Below, piece by piece: positions 1 to 7,807 of a stretch of 64,000 nucleotides of DNA. The translations under genes were made by a program, and so were the position numbers. The notes under the pieces are model-generated. The model saw only the letters and a list, made by a program, of their open reading frames with translations. It was not told the DNA's origin and made no database searches. Origin of the DNA: Paludibacter jiangxiensis (GTDB lineage Bacteria > Bacteroidota > Bacteroidia > Bacteroidales > Paludibacteraceae); the NCBI GenBank assembly GCA_945870155.1, contig CAMBSB010000002.1:1-64000 (forward strand), written 5' to 3'. Every line of letters begins with the position of its first letter. The stretch's first letter is position 1.

Positions 1-75
1 CTGAAGATCTTTGAAAACAAAGAGGAAATACAAGCTCTCATTTCATTCTTAAACTCAAAAAAACAGGAGGAATAA
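1..75 (+). CDS. C-terminal end of an unidentified prophage-like gene (partial)
   Basis: Frame 1 is open from the window edge for 24 codons and stops at TAA (73-75), two bases before the next ATG. The visible tail ends in SKKQEE and is charged and probably helical. The AGGAGG at about 64-69, which serves the next gene, lies inside this reading frame, as in tightly packed phage lysis cassettes. The function cannot be read from so short a piece; a holin or tail-associated small protein would fit the position, but that is inference only. Confidence 0.5.
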   Translation: MKIFENKEEIQALISFLNSKKQEE

Positions 76-77
76 AT

Positions 78-488
78 ATGAAATCGAGAGGACTTCGGAA
101 CAATAATCCATTGAATATCCGGCACAATGCCGATAATTTTAAAGGAGAAATCAAAGGTAGAGACAAGAGTTTTAAAACTTTCTTGTCAATGCCTTACGGC
201 TACAGAGCAGCCTTTGTAACGCTTGCAACCTATCTTTCGAGAGGATGGAACACAATTGAAACGATAATATCGAAGTGGGCACCACCTGCCGAAAACGACA
301 CAGAAAGCTATATTTCCAGCGTTGAAAGGTGGTCGGGCATTCCAAGAAACAAACAACTGACCGCCATTGATGGCTCTGATTACATTCTGATTGTTGCGGC
401 AATGAGTTTTATTGAAAACGGACAAAACGCTGACATTTCAGCAGTACAGGCAGGATTCAATCTTCAAACTAAAATCAAGATCCAATGA
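78..488 (+). CDS. Phage-type murein hydrolase-like protein ('structural protein P5' type)
   Basis: This 136-residue protein opens with a RGLRNNNPLNIR motif, the RNNNPxNI signature of small phage lysozyme-like proteins often annotated in Bacteroidales prophages as 'structural protein P5'. After it come aromatic and Gly residues (GYRAAFVTLATYL) and WAPPAENDT, also typical of that group. A strong AGGAGG precedes the ATG, which is unusual in Bacteroidota. The stop overlaps the next ATG (ATGA). Together with the following spanin-like gene it looks like a lysis cassette. Peptidoglycan cleavage is inferred from family resemblance; the catalytic acid is not assigned. The ORFs at 172 and 186 on the minus strand are shadows. 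Confidence 0.65.
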   Translation: MKSRGLRNNNPLNIRHNADNFKGEIKGRDKSFKTFLSMPYGYRAAFVTLATYLSRGWNTIETIISKWAPPAENDTESYISSVERWSGIPRNKQLTAIDGSDYILIVAAMSFIENGQNADISAVQAGFNLQTKIKIQ

Positions 489-862
489 AAAAGATATTTT
501 TTTTCGCAGCTATAGCAACGATGTTGTATTCCTGCAAATCGGTAAAATACATTCCAGTAGAAACAAAAATTGAATACCGGGATAATTTCGTCAAAGACTC
601 AATTTTCCGTTACGATTCAGTTTTTGTCAAAGACAAAGGCGATACGCTAATTCTGGAAAGATACAGGTATCTGTATAAAAACAAGATTGTCAAAGATTCA
701 ATCTTTATCAATGATACAATTCGCGTTCCGTATCCGGTGGAAGTGATCAAACAAGTAAAAGCCCCATTGACAGGCTGGCAAAATTTCCAAATCTGGTGCG
801 GTCGTATTTCTCTATTTGTTTTGTTGCTTATTGGCATTTATGTTGTGTGGAAATTGAAATAG
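485..862 (+). CDS. Small lipoprotein with C-terminal membrane helix; candidate unimolecular spanin
   Basis: The 125-residue product has a lipoprotein signal with a lipobox-like LYSC (Cys17). A middle part is rich in alternating charged and beta-branched residues with repeated KDSIF/KDTL-like stretches, suggesting beta strands. A single strong hydrophobic helix (about residues 99-121, ISLFVLLLIGIYVVW) is followed by a short KLK tail. Lipid anchor at one end and inner-membrane helix at the other is the architecture of one-piece spanins such as T1 gp11, which has a similar length. It starts within the stop codon of the murein hydrolase-like gene. Outer/inner membrane fusion during lysis is inferred from architecture and context, not from sequence homology. 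Confidence 0.55.
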   Translation: MKKIFFFAAIATMLYSCKSVKYIPVETKIEYRDNFVKDSIFRYDSVFVKDKGDTLILERYRYLYKNKIVKDSIFINDTIRVPYPVEVIKQVKAPLTGWQNFQIWCGRISLFVLLLIGIYVVWKLK

Positions 863-887
863 CTCTGATATTATACGTCTATCAATG

Positions 888-916
888 AAATCCCGCTCGA
901 AAAAGCGGGATTTTTT
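888..916 (+). terminator. Rho-independent terminator of the lysis cassette
   Basis: AATCCCGCT and AGCGGGATT form a 9-bp stem around a short CGAAAA-type loop, followed by a run of T. It lies 26 bases after the spanin-like gene. Confidence 0.85.
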
Positions 917-920
917 GTTG

Positions 921-967
921 TATAACAGTTTTGGCAATAACAGTTGTTTATTGCCAAAACTGTTATA
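921..967. repeat. Perfect 20-bp inverted repeat with 7-base loop
   Basis: TATAACAGTTTTGGCAATAA (921-940) is exactly mirrored at 948-967 around the loop CAGTTGT. It sits directly behind the terminator and ahead of the hip operators. It has no T-run and is much longer than a simple terminator stem, so it may be a recombination site, an sRNA or a remnant of a mobile element. Confidence 0.85.
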
Positions 968-990
968 AATAATTTGAATTTTCAGTAGAT

Positions 991-1095
991 ATTTATACCC
1001 AAAAAGGTATAATTAAATATTGAATTGAAAATTTATACCCGGTATGATATAAAACAAAAAATAAATACTATATTTGCACCCGAAAGGGTATAAAT
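991..1095 (+). promoter_or_regulatory. hip operon 1 promoter with three copies of a decamer operator
   Basis: ATTTATACCC occurs at 991-1000 and 1031-1040, exactly 40 bp apart, and in inverted form (GGGTATAAAT) at 1086-1095. The first copy is part of a palindrome TTATACC-N6-GGTATAA (993-1012) and the second of ATACC-C-GGTAT (1035-1045). A Bacteroidota -7 element TATATTTG lies at 1069-1076 between the second and third copies. HipB proteins are known to bind spaced inverted repeats in their own promoters, so these are the likely autoregulatory sites. Confidence 0.7.
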
Positions 1096-1114
1096 AACAA
1101 AAAATAATCAACTT

Positions 1115-1321
1115 ATGACATTAAGTGAGTTCGTAAAGCAAAAAAGAAACAGCGCCAAGCTAACACAACCGGAGTTGGCAGAAAAGGCAGGTGTTGGACT
1201 CAGGTTTCTGCGAGATTTGGAACAAGGCAAATCAACATTGCGCATGGACAAGGTAAATCAGGTAATCCGATTATTTGGTTTTGAACTTGGACCGCAAAGA
1301 AACTCTGAAAACAACCTATAA
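1115..1321 (+). CDS. hipB: HipB-type XRE antitoxin / repressor (system 1)
   Basis: This 68-residue protein is one Cro/C1-type helix-turn-helix: SEFVKQKRNSAKLTQPELAEKAG followed by the recognition helix region VGLRFLRDLEQGKS. It is the first gene of a three-gene operon, 10 bases ahead of hipS, and has palindromic operators in its promoter. In HipBST systems HipB binds the operator and helps hold the toxin complex. The family call is firm; that it is the DNA-binding part of this toxin-antitoxin set follows from the gene order. The opposite ORF (1200-1403) is a shadow. Confidence 0.8.
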   Translation: MTLSEFVKQKRNSAKLTQPELAEKAGVGLRFLRDLEQGKSTLRMDKVNQVIRLFGFELGPQRNSENNL

Positions 1322-1331
1322 TTGAACAATT

Positions 1332-1661
1332 ATGAGAAAAGCAGAAATCAAGTTTAACGACCATACTGCCGGCTGGCTTAGCCAGGATGAAGACGGCTTT
1401 CATTTTATATACGATAAGAACTATTTATCGAACGATAAACCTGTAGCTATCAGTTTGACATTGCCTTTACAAGAAAATACTTACGATAGTCCAATCCTTT
1501 TCCCCTTTTTTGATGGACTTATTCCTGAAGGCTGGCTACTGGATATTGTTGAGAAAAACTGGAAACTCGATACAAGAGACCGAATGGGACTACTATTGAC
1601 TTGCTGCAAAGATTGCATTGGTGCAGTGAGTGTTATTCCGGTTGAAGGTTCAGATTTATAA
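1332..1661 (+). CDS. hipS: HipS-type antitoxin (HipA N-terminal domain as a separate protein)
   Basis: The 109 residues correspond to the N-terminal subdomain of classic HipA: strand-rich start (RKAEIKFNDHTAGWL), the PVAISLTLPL segment, FPFFDGLIPEGW, and RMGLLLTCCKDCIGAV near the end. In tripartite HipBST systems this domain is a separate polypeptide that neutralises the HipT kinase. It lies between a hipB-type and a hipT-type gene, with gaps of 10 and 15 bases. The start codon ATG at 1332 is the only good one in frame. A two-gene hipBA system split by mutation is possible, but the second locus in this window has the same three-gene order. Confidence 0.75.
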   Translation: MRKAEIKFNDHTAGWLSQDEDGFHFIYDKNYLSNDKPVAISLTLPLQENTYDSPILFPFFDGLIPEGWLLDIVEKNWKLDTRDRMGLLLTCCKDCIGAVSVIPVEGSDL

Positions 1662-1676
1662 ATTAATTTTCACACA

Positions 1677-2618
1677 ATGAATTGCTTATATTGCTATCAA
1701 CCATTATCAGAGAATGATGTCGATTTTCATGCTTCATGTAGTAAGAAAATCTTTGGAACAGTAATACGTCCCGAACTGCCTTATGACGAAAGTCAGATGA
1801 ATGAACTGGCATTAAGTGTCGTACAAAGTCAAATGACTGTTACCGGAGTACAGCCCAAATTATCATTGAACCTTGCAGCCGGAGAACGGAAATCAGACCC
1901 AAAACGCTTTACCATTGTTGGGCTTTGGGGTAATTATATTTTGAAACCACCGACCACCAACTATCCACAAATGCCAGAAGTGGAAGATTTGACTATGCAC
2001 TTAGCAAAAATAGTCAGGATAAATATCGTTCCACATAGCCTGATACGTTTAAAATCAGGACAATTAGCCTATATCACGAAACGTATTGACAGGGATAGCA
2101 AACAAAAACTGCACATGGAAGATATGTGTCAACTAACTGAACGATTGACTGAGCATAAATACCATGCTTCATATGAACAAATCGGGAAAGCAATATTGAA
2201 ATACTCTGGTAGTCCGGGACTAGATGTAGTAAACTTCTGTGAAATAGTTTTATTTTCATTTCTTACCGGAAATGCAGATATGCATTTGAAGAATTTCTCT
2301 GTAATTTATGATCCGGCAACTGGTCCTGTTCTTTCACCTGCTTACGATATGCTTTGTACAGCCTTAGTAAATCCGGCTGATGACGAAGATTTAGCACTCA
2401 CGTTGAATGGAAAAAAGAAACGAATCAATCGCAACGATTTTGAAATGGCTTTTTCTACTTTGAAGTTAGATGAAAAGCAACAAGCAAACTTGTTTTCAAA
2501 AATGGGAAAAGCCAGAAATAAATGGATTGAATTCGTTCAGATAAGTTTTTTAAGCAAAGACTTTAAAGACAAATATATTCAAATAATTAATGAACGATTT
2601 GAAAGAATAGCAAAATAA
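1677..2618 (+). CDS. hipT: HipT-type serine/threonine kinase toxin (system 1)
   Basis: This 313-residue protein matches the kinase half of HipA. It has a Cys-containing N-terminus (C3, C6, C21), a Gly-rich loop region VTGVQPKLSL at about 55-64, the catalytic-loop signature TGNADMHLKN at about 197-206 (Asp and Asn as active-site residues), and the metal-binding LSPAYDM at about 219-225. HipT from enteropathogenic E. coli phosphorylates tryptophanyl-tRNA synthetase; whether this one shares that target is unknown. The gene ends the operon and is followed by possible terminators and the likely edge of the accessory region. The minus ORF at 2074 is a shadow. Confidence 0.8.
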   Translation: MNCLYCYQPLSENDVDFHASCSKKIFGTVIRPELPYDESQMNELALSVVQSQMTVTGVQPKLSLNLAAGERKSDPKRFTIVGLWGNYILKPPTTNYPQMPEVEDLTMHLAKIVRINIVPHSLIRLKSGQLAYITKRIDRDSKQKLHMEDMCQLTERLTEHKYHASYEQIGKAILKYSGSPGLDVVNFCEIVLFSFLTGNADMHLKNFSVIYDPATGPVLSPAYDMLCTALVNPADDEDLALTLNGKKKRINRNDFEMAFSTLKLDEKQQANLFSKMGKARNKWIEFVQISFLSKDFKDKYIQIINERFERIAK

Positions 2619-2713
2619 ACTATATTTGCGAAGTAACTATTTTTGCATATCAAATTTCAATTAAATATAACTATACCAATAATTTATATTTTACTAATGA
2701 AATTCTTTTATTC

Positions 2714-2730
2714 GTACCACATTTGTACCA
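2714..2730. repeat. Direct-repeat pair GTACCA at an 11-bp period
   Basis: GTACCACATTTGTACCA repeats GTACCA 11 bp apart. The same layout, with different letters, occurs at 20949, 32238 and 32477, each beside a likely element boundary, which suggests integrase arm-type or attachment sites. Confidence 0.4.
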
Positions 2731-2825
2731 TAGCACTTAAAAGCCCCATTTATAAAGGGTTTTTGTTTTAGAAGAAGTAAAATAAAAGACCCATAAATCC
2801 CCTGAAGGGGACTTAAATATGAACC

Positions 2826-2860
2826 GCCCCATCTGAAGAAATTCTGATGGGGCAGTTTTT
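2826..2860 (+). terminator. Terminator-like hairpin
   Basis: GCCCCATC and GATGGGGC pair at 2826-2833 and 2846-2853, with a second short GAA/TTC stem inside, followed by AGTTTTT. It could end transcripts coming from the hip operon side. Confidence 0.6.
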
Positions 2861-2983
2861 GGTTTCAATGAATAAGTTTTTTTGGCAATAAGTGTCGTTT
2901 AATGCCTAAGATGTATAGAATTAAAAGTTTGTGTTTCAGAAGCTTCAAATTATAAAAGTATAATCAGATTAATTCAACTTTTT

Positions 2984-4315
2984 TTATTCATTTTTTATTT
3001 CTTCTTCAGGTTTATACCAACTAATCTTTTTTGATACAAACATAATGACAGCTAGAATTACAAACAATCCTATGCTACCAATTAATAATGCAATATCTTC
3101 GAGTTGCAGAATTACATATAAAAACGTGTAAAGTAGGGTTAAAAAGCCGGATAATATGGCTGTTTGCATTTTGTTTTTAAATATACTATGTGCATAAATT
3201 GAGATTAAACTTAAAGTGGCAATACTTGCAATTAAATAGGCCCACGCAAAATTCAATTGTTCTGAAATTGACAATAACAAGCTGTAAAACAAGATTAAAG
3301 CTATCCCAACAAATAAATACTGAACAGGATGTATGCGCTTTTTTGTAATCACTTCTACAAAAAAGAAAACAACAAAAGTTAGAACAATAAACATGAGTGC
3401 ATACTTTGCTGAACGCATATTCTGCTGATAATGATCTACAGTATCTACTAAGCTTACCCCAAAACTTGAATCCTGCAAGGTGTCAATATTTTCATCGAGC
3501 CAGGTTTCAGGAATAGGTCTGTTAAAATGAAGTATATTCCATTTTGCACTAAATCCATTTTTGTCAATTCTATGTTCAGGGCTGAAACTTCCAATAAAAC
3601 CAGGCGATTTCCAAGCACCATTTATGTCAACCTGAGTAGTTTTACCTACAGGAATAAAATTCATGTTGCTACTTCCATTCAGATTCAGCATACAATTAAA
3701 ATCTAAATTTTTGCCTGATTGAAATAATTCCATGTTTATGGGTGATATTATTAACCCACGCCCCATTACATCTTGCTTGTTCCCTCCTGCTTCTGCTGTA
3801 TAATGCTGATTATTAAGTTCAAAGTCAATATTATTAGTTATTCCTCTTAAGTCCGAAATGCCAATTCTAATTGTTGCTTCGTCCCATTTAATAGTTGTAA
3901 AGTTTATTTTCGAGAAGTCAATTTTTGGGAATTTACCTGTCATACTTATATTGCTCTTGTAAAGTATTGATTTATAAATGCCATAATGTCTCTCTTCTGG
4001 AAAAAGCTTTACATTAAATTTTAATGTTTCAGGAAAGATATTCAAAGTGTGATTTTCGGTTACATTAACTTTTTTCTCGTCCTCATAAGTGTAGGTATAA
4101 GGTATAGTTAAAACCGGCCCCATTAACATTTGACTATTACTCCATTTCTCGTTTATTTTTAATATAGTTTCATCACTACGCGTTTCCCTTTCTCTTATCA
4201 AATCCTGAATTATCGCACTTGGAATTAACATTAACAGACTGAGAATACCTATAACAATAGCTTTTAAAGTGATAGATTGGCTGATTTTTTCTGCCTTTTT
4301 TGAAATTGTTTCCAT
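2984..4315 (-). CDS. creD: CreD-family inner membrane protein
   Basis: The 443-residue product has one N-terminal transmembrane helix (about 17-37), a large extracytoplasmic part (about 40-305) and a C-terminal bundle of about six membrane helices. This is the layout of CreD / cell-envelope integrity inner membrane proteins, and the family hallmark GPVLTIPY is visible near residue 66. In proteobacteria CreD is induced by CreBC and affects envelope properties; its biochemistry is unknown. Here it follows a small winged-helix gene and has its own copy of a CTTTG-N5-CAAAG operator 36-58 bases upstream, so control by that regulator is likely. Confidence 0.8.
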   Translation of the reverse strand: METISKKAEKISQSITLKAIVIGILSLLMLIPSAIIQDLIRERETRSDETILKINEKWSNSQMLMGPVLTIPYTYTYEDEKKVNVTENHTLNIFPETLKFNVKLFPEERHYGIYKSILYKSNISMTGKFPKIDFSKINFTTIKWDEATIRIGISDLRGITNNIDFELNNQHYTAEAGGNKQDVMGRGLIISPINMELFQSGKNLDFNCMLNLNGSSNMNFIPVGKTTQVDINGAWKSPGFIGSFSPEHRIDKNGFSAKWNILHFNRPIPETWLDENIDTLQDSSFGVSLVDTVDHYQQNMRSAKYALMFIVLTFVVFFFVEVITKKRIHPVQYLFVGIALILFYSLLLSISEQLNFAWAYLIASIATLSLISIYAHSIFKNKMQTAILSGFLTLLYTFLYVILQLEDIALLIGSIGLFVILAVIMFVSKKISWYKPEEEIKNE

Positions 4316-4350
4316 AAATTTTTGTTGTTTTAATTTGTTATTTATAATTT

Positions 4351-4373
4351 AAAAGTACTTTGTATTGCAAAGC
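4351..4373. promoter_or_regulatory. Shared operator copy 1 (CTTTG-N5-CAAAG) ahead of creD
   Basis: AAAAGTACTTTGTATTGCAAAGC (in two parts, AAAAGTACTTTG plus TGCAAAGC around TAT) contains the dyad CTTTG-N5-CAAAG. Nearly the same 23 bases occur at 5336-5358 ahead of the other transcription unit of this cluster, differing only in the central three bases. Confidence 0.7.
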
Positions 4374-4389
4374 ATATTGATAAAAAAAA

Positions 4390-4680
4390 TTATTTGAGAA
4401 ACTCTTCAAGTGCATTCAAGTGCTCCTGAAAACTATTTCGGCCTAATTCGGTAATATTATATTGTGTATTTGGTTTACGACCAATAAATTGTTTTACAGA
4501 TTGAATATAAGCTATATTTTCCAATGCTTTTAAATGGCTCGCCAAATTTCCGTCAGTTAAATCCAATAGCTCTTTCAGCCTATTGAAATCAACCGAATCG
4601 TTCACCATCAGCACTGACATAATGCCTAATCTGATGCGACTTTCAAAGGATTTATTGAGTTTTGATATAATGTTTTTCAT
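4390..4680 (-). CDS. Small winged-helix transcription regulator
   Basis: The 96-residue protein starts with an amphipathic segment (LNKSFESRIRLGIMSVLM). It then shows a MarR/PadR-like winged helix: VDFNRLKELLDLTDGNLASHLKALE as helix-turn-helix, and a wing around KQFIGRKPNTQYNITELG. The family is common in Bacteroidota next to small membrane proteins. It lies between the membrane gene (33-bp gap) and creD, and the same dyad operator precedes both units, so it probably regulates both and itself. No ligand-binding or sensor domain is present; the signal it answers to is unknown. Confidence 0.8.
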   Translation of the reverse strand: MKNIISKLNKSFESRIRLGIMSVLMVNDSVDFNRLKELLDLTDGNLASHLKALENIAYIQSVKQFIGRKPNTQYNITELGRNSFQEHLNALEEFLK

Positions 4681-4713
4681 TGATTTAAAAGCTTGAATAT
4701 GAGTAGTAAAATA

Positions 4714-5319
4714 CTATTTTTTGAAATCGTATTTTAAATACATCACCGATCCGTATATTATGTGGCAAAGTCCGAAGCCAATGGTCCAAAACAAAATTCC
4801 TTTGAATAAGAAAATTGCAGCTAATAAACCAAGAATAATTTCGGTAATACCAAGATAATGAATTTCGGGGTAGGTAAATTTTGAAACATTCACCAGAGCC
4901 AATCCATAAAAAATTAATGTTGACGAAGCCACCATTTCAATATTACCACGCAGGAGAAATACGAGTGAAAACACTCCACCTGTAAGTAATGGCAAGCCCA
5001 GGTGATAAAGGGTTTTCCATGTAGTTTTGTTATTCAATTTTTGATTGTTTTTGCGCGCTTTTTTCCACGAAAAATAAATGCCAAAGCTTATCGAAAGTGC
5101 TAAAACTATCAGGGCATCGGCTAACAAAATTAGCATTTCGCTAAAACGAATGTAATTTGTAGCAGCAGGATCTTTTAGTAAATAAAACCAGGCAAAAGCT
5201 GCACCAAAAATGGCTGTAATTCCGGCTAAAACACCTGACAACCCACTTAATGACAGAAATTTGGTTGATTTTTCCATCATTTCACGTATAGCTTTTAAAT
5301 CATCTAATTGCTTTTCCAT
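4714..5319 (-). CDS. Six-helix membrane protein of unknown function
   Basis: I place the start at the internal Met (MEKQLDDLKAIREMMEKS) because the longer ORF start at 5355 would put coding sequence over the operator. The 201-residue product has a short amphipathic N-terminus and about six hydrophobic segments (for example GLSGVLAGITAIFGAAFAWFYLL and ILIFYGLALVN-like stretches). I recognise no enzymatic motif. It is first in a likely operon with the winged-helix gene, a pairing typical of small sensor or regulator cassettes in this phylum. Its function may be to signal a membrane state to the regulator, but that is inference. Confidence 0.7.
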   Translation of the reverse strand: MEKQLDDLKAIREMMEKSTKFLSLSGLSGVLAGITAIFGAAFAWFYLLKDPAATNYIRFSEMLILLADALIVLALSISFGIYFSWKKARKNNQKLNNKTTWKTLYHLGLPLLTGGVFSLVFLLRGNIEMVASSTLIFYGLALVNVSKFTYPEIHYLGITEIILGLLAAIFLFKGILFWTIGFGLCHIIYGSVMYLKYDFKK

Positions 5320-5335
5320 ATTCAAATTAAAATAT

Positions 5336-5358
5336 AAAAGTACTTTGAGATGCAAAGC
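5336..5358. promoter_or_regulatory. Shared operator copy 2 (CTTTG-N5-CAAAG)
   Basis: AAAAGTACTTTG-AGA-TGCAAAGC repeats the operator found ahead of creD. It sits 17 bases upstream of the chosen start codon of the membrane gene and would overlap or flank its promoter, which suits autoregulation. Confidence 0.7.
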
Positions 5359-5433
5359 TAATTGAAATAATTTAAATGTACAAGAATTTTACAAAGATTA
5401 ACGCCTTGGTTCGGTATTTTTAGTTTCAAAATT

Positions 5434-5486
5434 GGCACAAAAAAAACAGAAGTTCAATATGCATAAAAGCAAATCAAACTTCTGTT
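5434..5486 (-). terminator. Terminator of kup
   Basis: Read on the minus strand, AACAGAAGTT (5477-5486) pairs with AACTTCTGTT (5445-5454) around a 22-base loop and is followed by eight T residues. Confidence 0.7.
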
Positions 5487-5510
5487 ATCTTAAAAATTCA
5501 AAACATCTGT

Positions 5511-7460
5511 TTATCTTGATGCTCTGCTTATTTTCATTTTACAGCTTGTATCCACTACCAACGGAACTGATTCTACATAAACACTACTTGTATCCAAACC
5601 ATACGCATTGGCATCGGAAATACCAATTTGTTTAATCATATTGTAGAAACTCAATGAAAAACGTTCCCAAAAACGCGTTACCTGATTCTGGTTAAATACC
5701 CTGTGAATAATTATAAATCTAAAATCTCCGGGTATTTCGTTATTTCGCAACGAAGGATAATTACTCCTTATATCAAACTCCTTATTTAGTACAAGTTCAT
5801 CAATAATCTGGCGAAAATACACATTGATAAGTGGTTGAATTTTAAAACCTAAGCGTAAATTAACTCTAAAAAGCACATTGGGCACTAACTCTTCGAAAGT
5901 ATATTCAAAAGTATTCGGTTCATCAACCCTATCTAGATGCAGAATCCAATAATAATCGGCTCGTTTGGGTTGCTTATTGATGATAGAATACATGATTTTA
6001 CTTTCAATATCAGTTTTGTAATTGGCTTTACTTAAATAAACTAGGTTAGTTGCATATTTAGGTACTGTTAAATCTTCCTTTAATTCGGCAATAACTTTAA
6101 AGAATGGTTGAATTTTTACAAACTGCATGTATTTGTTTTTAATTTTCCGGGCATTGAACCACACAAGCATAACAAACCCAATTCCGCCAGCAATCAAAAT
6201 TGTTACCCAACCTCCATGAATAAATTTAAACATATTGGCGGTAAAAAACGATAATTCTATCGTTAAATATATGAAAATAAATGGAATAATAAAATATGTT
6301 TTAACATTTTTAGTTTTCAGGTAAAAAGCCAACAATAATGTTGTCATCAACATAGTGATAGTAATCGACAATCCATAAGCGGCTTCCATATTGCTCGAAC
6401 TTTGGAAAAACAACACCATTATTACACAAAACACAAAAAGAAAAGAATTTACAAATGGAACATACATTTGACCTTTAAACTTAGTAGGATATTTAATTAA
6501 TTGCCTTGGCCAGAAATTAAGACTCATGGCTTCGCTAAAAATAGTATATGAACCACTTATCAATGCCTGACTTGCAATAATGGCAGCTGCGGTAGCCAAT
6601 GCTACACCAAAAATCAGGAAACCTGCCGGCATCATGGCATAAAATGGATTTGTAGATTCAGTAAGTGTATTCAAATTGTTTAACACCCACGCTCCTTGTC
6701 CTAAATAATTCAGAACCAATGTAGTCTTAACAAAAATCCAACTTATACGTATGTTCTTTATTCCGCAATGTCCCAAATCCGAATATAAAGCTTCGGCACC
6801 GGTTGTACAAAGAAATACCGCTCCTAAAATCAGGAACCAATTAGGGTAATTGTATAAAAGCAGTACGGCATAGTATGGATTAAATGCTTTCAGAATAGGT
6901 AGAAATTCGAAAATATGTATCATTCCAAATGCACCTAACATACTAAACCACAAAAACATAATAGGCCCAAACGATTTACCAATTATATTAGTGCCAAATT
7001 GTTGAATGAAAAATAATACAGTAATAATAATAATGCTAATGGGTACAATTGGGGTTTGAGGATAAATTCCTTTCAAACCCTCAATAGCCGAAACTACTGT
7101 AATTGCCGGTGTGATTATTCCATCGGCAATTAAGGTACTAGCACCTAAAATTGCGACAAGATACAGCCATTTCTTTTTATTACGCCGAATAAGCGCATAC
7201 AAAGCTAAAATTCCACCTTCACCTTTGTTATCTGCACGAAGTGTAACCAAAACATATTTAAATGTGGTTTGTAAAGTTAAAGTCCAGATAATACATGAAA
7301 CAGCACCAATAATATATTCTTGTGTTACATGAGGATTTGCGCCCAAAATGGCTTTCATCACATATAAAGGCGATGTACCTATATCACCGTAAACTATTCC
7401 CAATGTTACTATAGCACCGATTAAACTAAAAGTATTGTGGTGTTTATTTTGACTTTTCAT
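5511..7460 (-). CDS. kup: KUP-family potassium uptake transporter
   Basis: The 649 residues match the KUP/HAK/KT family in length and order. The signature VYGDIGTSPLYV lies at about 23-34, LRADNKGEGGILALYAL at about 74-90, and about twelve membrane helices run to residue ~450. A cytoplasmic C-terminal domain of about 190 residues follows. It imports K+, probably with protons. It stands alone between the creD cluster and the nuo operon, with its own terminator. The plus-strand ORFs at 5432 and 7111 are shadows of this gene and its terminator. Confidence 0.93.
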   Translation of the reverse strand: MKSQNKHHNTFSLIGAIVTLGIVYGDIGTSPLYVMKAILGANPHVTQEYIIGAVSCIIWTLTLQTTFKYVLVTLRADNKGEGGILALYALIRRNKKKWLYLVAILGASTLIADGIITPAITVVSAIEGLKGIYPQTPIVPISIIIITVLFFIQQFGTNIIGKSFGPIMFLWFSMLGAFGMIHIFEFLPILKAFNPYYAVLLLYNYPNWFLILGAVFLCTTGAEALYSDLGHCGIKNIRISWIFVKTTLVLNYLGQGAWVLNNLNTLTESTNPFYAMMPAGFLIFGVALATAAAIIASQALISGSYTIFSEAMSLNFWPRQLIKYPTKFKGQMYVPFVNSFLFVFCVIMVLFFQSSSNMEAAYGLSITITMLMTTLLLAFYLKTKNVKTYFIIPFIFIYLTIELSFFTANMFKFIHGGWVTILIAGGIGFVMLVWFNARKIKNKYMQFVKIQPFFKVIAELKEDLTVPKYATNLVYLSKANYKTDIESKIMYSIINKQPKRADYYWILHLDRVDEPNTFEYTFEELVPNVLFRVNLRLGFKIQPLINVYFRQIIDELVLNKEFDIRSNYPSLRNNEIPGDFRFIIIHRVFNQNQVTRFWERFSLSFYNMIKQIGISDANAYGLDTSSVYVESVPLVVDTSCKMKISRASR

Positions 7461-7807
7461 GTTGAATAAAAATTTGAATTTACTAGAAATTATTCAAAAT
7501 AAAACTGTTTATTACAATTTAAATATTGTAAAATTTTATATCTTGTTGAAAATTAAGCTCTAAAATAATATTTAAATGAGAAGAAAGTATTTACAATTCC
7601 TGTAATTTATCTCTGATAAACAGTAGTGTGATTTTTATTAGAAAAGTAGTTGAGGTTAAGTGCGAAGTTGATTGAATTTTTTCAATTATAATAAATAGAA
7701 CTTGCTTGTTAAAACAAGTTCAGATATACTTATGTGCGTTTTTTTAATTTAATTTTAAAACATGTTGGAGATGGAATAAAACAAAATAGAACAGTAATTT
7801 TGAAGAA
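7461..7807. other. Gene-free AT-rich spacer between kup and nuoN
   Basis: No ORF of note in 347 bp. A short hairpin AACTTG...CAAGTT (7699-7720) lies downstream of nuoN and may help end the nuo transcript. The kup promoter must lie near 7461-7560, but I see no clean TAnnTTTG element. Confidence 0.5.

Larger units (their letters stand above)
2619..2983. other. Gene-free 365-bp segment at the edge of the prophage-like/hip region
   Basis: No ORF is supported. Visible features are a direct-repeat pair (2714-2730), a weak hairpin with T-run (2739-2765), a short CCCCTGAAGGGG palindrome near 2798-2810 and a strong terminator-like hairpin (2826-2860). The segment separates plus-strand accessory genes from minus-strand core genes, so an element boundary probably lies here. 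Confidence 0.5.

Noticed and set aside
5432-5635. Plus-strand 67-residue ORF
   Set aside because: It covers the kup terminator and the antisense of the kup C-terminus.
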